Source of the DNA: Chrysaora quinquecirrha
Taxonomy: Eukaryota > Cnidaria > Scyphozoa > Semaeostomeae > Pelagiidae
Length of the DNA: 64,000 bases
NCBI GenBank assembly: GCA_014526335.1
Contig: JACTAT010000012.1
Coordinates: 1,521,318-1,585,317, forward strand
Direction: 5' to 3'
The number at the start of each line of letters is the position of its first letter. Position 1 is the stretch's first letter. A program made the position numbers and the translations under genes. The notes beneath the pieces are model-generated. The model made no database searches and was not told the origin of the DNA. It was given only the letters and a program-made list of their open reading frames with translations. This document shows positions 58,575 to 64,000 of the stretch, in pieces.

Positions 58575-61500
58575 TGCTTGTCAGACGTCCAACCTGGGAT
58601 GCGCTTTATTGTGGATGGAATAACAACAATAATGATAATGAAAACAGTTAATAGCAAAGGAAGAAACAAGGAAACTGTTCTTGGTGATTTCGTCCTTAAG
58701 ATGGTTGGAAGCATCAACAAGGCCCCAAATAGCTGGGTTTTTATGTGCAAGGGTCTGTGAAGCGTTGCTAATACAGCTGAGCAGCAAATTTTCACAATGT
58801 AGCAATTTCTTATATCATTTACAATGAAAGCAATTCATTACTAGACGGATTTTTTTTAAAAGGAAGTGCTTTATCAGGAAGGTAGTACTTGGGTAGGCCA
58901 AAACTTAAGCAATTTCAGTACTGGAACGGAGACTATTATCAAGGAATCTGAATTTTTCTTCATCTTAGCATTTTGATTTAAAACGATAAAGTTTTTAAAT
59001 TAACAGCGCAAGCAATACTTATCGCCTATGGATTTCAATCAGTATTCATTTCTACTCCTCTTCTGGCACCTTCATAACCTACATTTCGTTGACCATTGGT
59101 TGTTTTTAAGAATCAAAAGTAAAAAGTTAAGATATTGCAAAGGAATATTGAGTGCTCAAATATGACCAACATTACCGTAAATGCTTTGATAAACATAAAT
59201 TCCCAGCCTCTTTTAAACGCCAGTCTCCAATAATCGCCCACATCTTCAGTCAAGAATGGGCGTTTATTAGAGTTAATTTTTTTAAAAGTTTATTTGTTTA
59301 TTTACTGAATTGATGTTCAAAATATAGGTGTGGAAAAAAGGAATATTCTAACTTCTTGGTTATTTTAATAAACACCTCAGCCTTTATTAAACGTCAGTCT
59401 CAAATAACAACCCTTTTTAAAATGTCAAAAATTGAATTAACGCTCAGGATGTTTATTAGAGCATTTATAAGTATATAAGTAAGAGTTAGGCTACTATAGC
59501 TAGCTACTAGAAAACGAGCCCTAAAATGTATAAAGTGCAAATCATCATTTAATCGTATGTGTCGATGATTTTGTTTAAACTGATAGAAAACTTTTATTAG
59601 TATAATATACATATATTCCCTCTAACTACATTTTCTTGACTCTGGCTCTTTCGATGCAAAGAATGTCTTTGCAAAAGATCTAAGAACTGCGTTTGGTGGC
59701 CAGTTTTGTTTTAAAGGCTCAATCAGTCCAGATGTTCTTGGATATTATTATATGCATCTAAAAGAAGACTATCTTCTTCATGGGCCTCTCAGAAGCTTTG
59801 ATATCGTTAATTATTCTGGCTGTATGGGGAGCGATTACTGGTTCTTCAACACAGAGGTATCGGACACTATGTTTCTAACATTCACAACCATACAGCACTC
59901 TCCATCATGATAATTACGGTATTTTGAAATACTGAATTGCAAAATGGGGATAGCTGTGCAAAAAATTGAACATTATTCAACAAATTTGGTAACCGACATT
60001 TTTAAGTAGTTTTGGACTCTTTTGTGGCGAAACTTCAATAGCAAATAAATACTCTTAGGTGCCTAATTGCCGTCCCCCGCTAATTAATTTTTGAACATTT
60101 TTCAACCCCCCCGCTCTTATTAGGACCCCCACTTATTAAATTTTTCAACTTCGCCTAAGTGACGCGTATTGAAAATTCATATCAGAGTATTCAAAATCAT
60201 AAAAATAAATAGATACCAGTCTTGCATAGACAAAATAAGATAAAAATTGAGTCTGGGGAAGGAGAACAACTTTAAAATAAATTTTTCACAAAAAGACGAT
60301 CATTCCCTTGGCCTTTTCTTCCGGCTTTTTGCATAAATTTTTGTTCTGTTGTCATGACTTTCATATTAAAAATACTGATGTTAAATGCATTTATCATTCA
60401 GTATATCTTTCTTCGAAATTTTCCAACCCCCGCTAATTGGGACCCCCGGCAATTAATTTTCAACACAAATCCAACCCCCCCACTAATTGGGACCCTAGAA
60501 GAATCAAACTTTTTTCTTTTTTATTTGCGTTTTGCGGCTGATTTATTCATTTCATCGATCCTTATACTGTATGTACTGTATAAGCTTCGAAGATAGAGAC
60601 TGAAACCGACGCAGATATTCAATGATATTTTTTCTGGCTTTAGTACTCTAATGATGCAATAATTTAATGGAATATCTATTATTGTCGGTTTCATTGTGAC
60701 CGAGCTTCTACGCATTTTATTGAAAAGTGCCGAACAAGAGAAATCCCAAATCTCCAGACCGATATCATCGTTTGCAACATTGGAGGGGTACAGCGCCCCC
60801 CTGTATCCCCCCTTTGGCGACGCCCCTGATTGAAGTGCCCGCCCACTCTATATAAAATATCCCTTTTGACAACCAGCTTTCGAAAAAGTGCCTTCTTATA
60901 CCAGGCCTTAGAAAAAGAGGTGAAATGGATAACCGGAAAGGAGTGCAAAATATACTATGTACCACCCCGGGTATACTGCACAAAATAATATAACTATCCG
61001 TTCTCACAATTGCCCTGTCCATTTCGTAGATTTATTGAGTTTTCCGATGTCTTCACGGTAAACCAAGAGAAGTTTGTTATAGCTGTCGCATTTGTGCTGG
61101 GAAGAATTCTCAGGAACTGCTACGCTAGAGTTGGAAGACAAACAACTGGTATGTGAAAAGTAATTAGAGTCAACTTCGTTTATATTGAAATCTCTGTTGG
61201 AATGGTAATAATGTTAGTGTTCGACTTCCAATTACAAATTTCGATTCATGCAAAAGGGGAAGAGTATGTAATAGGATAATAGCAAGTCGATATAAAGTTA
61301 TCCCTTACAAAGAAAACATATTCTGTGAACTCTGTGAATTTTGACCCTGTTTCTAATTGTAAGTGAAGTTAGTCATATCAAGATATACACAGTATGATAC
61401 TTTCCTTTGAAATGTAACATTTTTCTTCAGGTGAAGCAAAATCATTGCTGATTTTTGGCAACGACATGAACGTCGGTAAAACGTTGACCCAGCGTTTGTT

Positions 61501-63757
61501 GAATTTTGGACAAGGTGGGACACTTCCAAACCAACGCCTATTCTTCACTGGAGGAGATATGAATATCAATGGAACAACATCGTGAGTATCCATTGCCGTT
61601 AGCGTTTCTAGCTAATCTTCTTTGTGTACTCTTGGGTCCCGATTGTCCTTTTTTGTATTTCCATAGCAACTGTTGTCATGGAGACAATTTTCTCTGCTCA
61701 TCCAAAAGAGATTTGCCGAACAAACATTTTGGTACTATGTTACCAAGGATAGTAATACTCATACTTTATATATAGCAATACTCGTAATTTTCAATATATT
61801 CTTAAATGCGAAATGCTGTTCCGGTGAGTTGCTCCGTAGAATATCAGAAGGTCATGTGATCTATAAAAATATGTCATCAAGTTGCCCCTAAGTCATCCCT
61901 CAACATGTATGGAAAATTTTAGCTCCTTAGATACCAAGGATAATCAAATATTGTGCAAAAGTAGTGCGATTTTTCAATCATGGTGGACAACCTCCTTAAG
62001 ACCCCCCGTTCGTGTCCTTAGAGTATGCAGAGGAGTGGGTATGCATTGTTGATTTCGATTAATGAAAACAGCATAAATTTCAAATTTCCTGACGATTGGC
62101 GATCAACTTTGCGGTACCCCTTCATAGCATTTGGTAACGATGGAAGCGTTTCCTTATAGGAAAATGATGCAGAAACTGGCCACACAAACAACAATGTTGC
62201 TCTTTGTGAACGACGTCTTGAAAATGGACAACATGTCGGAATTTCTGCTTCAGTTCCATGAAGGGCTTTCCCAGGGCTCCATAAACTTGGGAATGGGTGT
62301 GCCTAAAGCATGCGGCATTGTCATATCGACCAATGACAAAGAAACTGAAAGGTTGGTTTTCCTATACTCCTACTGATAATTTTTCATACGTTACACGTTA
62401 CTTCTTTGTTTAACAAAAGCAGTGAGTTCAAAAACTTAGGTGCCTAAGGTGCTAAGGGTGGGATAGGGGGGTCCGGATCCCCCCACTTTTCTGAAATATG
62501 GCCCTCGAGATTTGTCCAAAAAAGCTGTAAAACTCATTGGGGCAAAAAAGGGCGTTCCCTGTTTTTGCGAGAGTTTGAAGGAAAAATTTTGTCCGGACCC
62601 CCGCCCCACTACTTCAGACCTGGATACGCCACTGGGGTGCTCAGGTGCTAATTGAAAAATTGAAACAGTTCTAGTCTCCCGCTCTTAGTACACTTGATTC
62701 CACAAATGGAACACCTAGTTAAAGACTTCGTTGTTAAAAAAGCGACCCCCAGTTTATGTCGACCCCCGTGCAATTAAGCACCTAAGAGTAGTGTAACATT
62801 GCAAAATAAGAGTACTATAAAATTATCTTCACTTTGCAGAATCACCGGAAGAGTCATTGCTCTTAAATACGTTGCCGATCCGGAGTATCCAAAAATAAAG
62901 CAGCGCATTGGACAACTAGAGGAACTAGCCTACAACTACAGTGTGAGAAGGGCACTTCACGATTTTTTTTATTACATCTTCATTAGTGATTAACATATTC
63001 GATTTTAAACCTGGGTTTCTATATAGCTGTAACTTTTGCCTACATAGCCTATATAGAAGCCAGGCATGCGACTACGTTGTTAATGGTCCGGGCTCCGGCT
63101 CGGAATTCATGCAAAGTACGAGCTGAATGTAACGTAACAGCGAATCAATCATTTACCTTTTTTGGCTGTCGTTAAAACTATGTCATTTTCTGACTAGGGG
63201 TTTCTTACTGCATGGGCAATCCACTATGGTGATACATGGGCTAGAGCGGATGCAGAAAGTTGCCAGGATCTCAGCCAGTTGTTGAGATATATATTGGCGA
63301 AAAGACATGAAAGATGGTGCGATGCTCTAGCAACTGCGTTGCTCACTAAAGACATGGTAACTAATCTGTTTTTTTGTTTCAACTTACGAAGTGACTTTTC
63401 CAGGGGAGGACTATGCAGAGAGGGGGCTCTTGATTGCAACGACATGAATTTGACAATTTGTCTAAATTAAGGAAATACAAATACAAATATAATAAGAGCA
63501 GGTTGGTAGGAAGTTTTTTGAAAAAAAATTCAGTATAACTAGACGCCCTTGCTGAAATTTTTTAGATACGAATTTGTCCTGTAGTAGACACTTATTTATG
63601 CATTTCAATTTTGCAGTATTTTAGAACCCTCGGACAGGAAACAAGACTGGAAGAGTCAGTTCGACAAGCTGTAGCTTGGTTTGAAGACGAGGATCCTCCT
63701 TTTATTACAAGGATGGTTAAAGAAGTGATAAATAAAATCAAAAGGGCTGATGCAAAG
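58575..63757 (+). CDS. Multi-exon gene with P-loop/AAA+-like ATPase core (continues to the right)
   Basis: Candidate exons: 58575-58752, 59638-59856, 60877-60970, then six that join in perfect phase with consensus sites: 61030-61148, 61431-61581, 62160-62351, 62840-62942, 63198-63356 and 63617-63757 (donor GTCTGT, so more exons follow). The core reads KSLLIFGNDMNVGKTLTQRL (Walker-A-like, with one residue more than the usual spacing), RLFFTGGDMNINGTT, TTMLLFVNDVLKMDN (Walker-B position but Asn-Asp), GVPKACGIVISTNDKETER (sensor-1-like Asn), then helical segments AIHYGDTWARADAESC and FRTLGQETRLEESVRQ. An SF3 helicase-like or related P-loop ATPase is possible. I know no named family. The first three exons are on the same strand but their phases do not join, so they may be misplaced, or bridging exons are missing. 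Confidence 0.55.
59190..59440. repeat. Two imperfect direct repeats, about 175 bp apart
   Basis: CAGCCTCTTTTAAACGCCAG near 59212 and CAGCCTTTATTAAACGTCAG near 59378, each followed by a TTTATTAGAG-type end. Intronic, no coding content. Confidence 0.5.
60050..60500. repeat. Repeat with C-rich GCTAATTGGGACCCCC motifs
   Basis: Starts with CTTAGGTGCCTAATTGCCGT and holds several AACCCCC(C)GCTAATT(GGGACCCCC) phrases near 60070-60110 and 60425-60495. The starting phrase also occurs inverted at about 62766-62792 and direct at about 63798, marking a local repeat family. Confidence 0.55.
60555..60832 (-). repeat. Dispersed repeat with GGGGCGTCGC end, copy B (inverted)
   Basis: Inverted copy of part of 57940-58460, ending CCTTTGGCGACGCCCCTG. 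It lies directly before a candidate exon at 60877. Confidence 0.7.
62395..62800. repeat. C/G-rich intronic repeats
   Basis: GGGTCCGGATCCCCCCAC at about 62470 and GTCCGGACCCCCGCCCCACT near 62590 flank about 120 bp. A C-rich stretch then leads to the inverted end GCAATTAAGCACCTAAGAGT at about 62772. All of it lies in one intron of the P-loop gene. Confidence 0.5.
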
Positions 63758-64000
63758 GTCTGTGCTTTAAAATATCGCAGAGGAGTACGTGCTATTGCTC
63801 TTAGGTGCCTAATTGCTAGGGGGGGGGGGCTAGAATAGGCGGAGAGGAAAAGCATGCACGATCTAATTGATTGCTTACGAAAAACAAATGAGATCCGTAA
63901 CACCTTGTGCTATAGAAATTTCTGTTCATTTTTATTGCTTATTCGCTGTTGTTCCTGAACCTTTTTGGAGGAGAAACGTTATTAGCATTTTGTGTGCAGA
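63758..64000. other. Intron-like sequence at the right edge
   Basis: Starts with a GTCTGT donor and contains another CTTAGGTGCCTAATTGC repeat end followed by a G run (63798-63830). No further exon is seen before the window ends. Confidence 0.4.

Noticed and set aside
57773..58623. ORFs over the GGGGCGTCGC repeat (both strands) and at 60521-61022
   Set aside because: They lie in a dispersed repeat present in two inverted copies; frames differ between copies.
1..64000. tRNA, rRNA or other structured RNA genes
   Set aside because: I looked for tRNA B-box and rRNA-like stretches and saw none that could be supported by eye; a covariance-model scan would be needed to rule them out.
1..64000. Bacterial or phage contamination
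   Set aside because: Consensus GT-AG introns with phase-matched exons, LINE and Harbinger elements and a HECT ligase all indicate a eukaryotic chromosome.

Overview
This window looks like nuclear DNA of an invertebrate metazoan, most likely a cnidarian. The evidence is AT-rich sequence, genes split by short GT-AG introns, long non-coding stretches, and many families of DNA transposons and non-LTR retrotransposons. The cnidarian placement is inferred from the protein families I recognise, not proven. Many reading frames break at single-base differences in homopolymers. Two copies of a 4.8-kb tandem repeat differ mostly by such indels, so some of the broken genes below may be sequencing error and not decay.

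Layout. 1-10282: a near-identical 4.8-kb tandem duplication carrying a MULE-like transposase gene on the minus strand, with its 3' exon left outside the duplication at 1-455. 10087-11705: a broken cysteine-rich gene. 13391-17981: a decayed PIF/Harbinger element (MADF/AT-hook gene plus DDE transposase). 19450-21234: a decayed pogo/jerky-type transposase. 24476-35297: a plus-strand series of decayed transposon-associated genes: an SGNH-hydrolase-like gene, a Ulp1-like protease-fold gene, a SWIM/cysteine-cluster (KDZ-associated type) gene, and a second Ulp1-like gene with a PHD-like tail. Both Ulp1-like genes lack the nucleophile cysteine.

37293-49625: a CR1/L2-type LINE (2A-like motif, esterase-type ORF1, APE endonuclease, reverse transcriptase) with two nested insertions. 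One is an 0.84-kb element with G-rich ends. The other is the most striking object here: a 6,849-bp DNA transposon (40051-46899) with about 345-bp terminal inverted repeats and an apparent TGATCA target duplication. It carries two convergent spliced genes, an rve-type integrase and a HECT ubiquitin ligase. Each is open except for one nonsense codon, and catalytic residues are kept in both.

50361-56187: a nine-exon, fully open gene of 893 codons with matching splice phases. It belongs to the same SWIM/cysteine-cluster superfamily as the dead copy at 30340-33595, so it may be a host-retained (domesticated) relative. 58575 to beyond 63757: a multi-exon gene with a P-loop/AAA+-like ATPase core, six of whose exons join in perfect phase, running towards or off the right edge through introns filled with small repeats.
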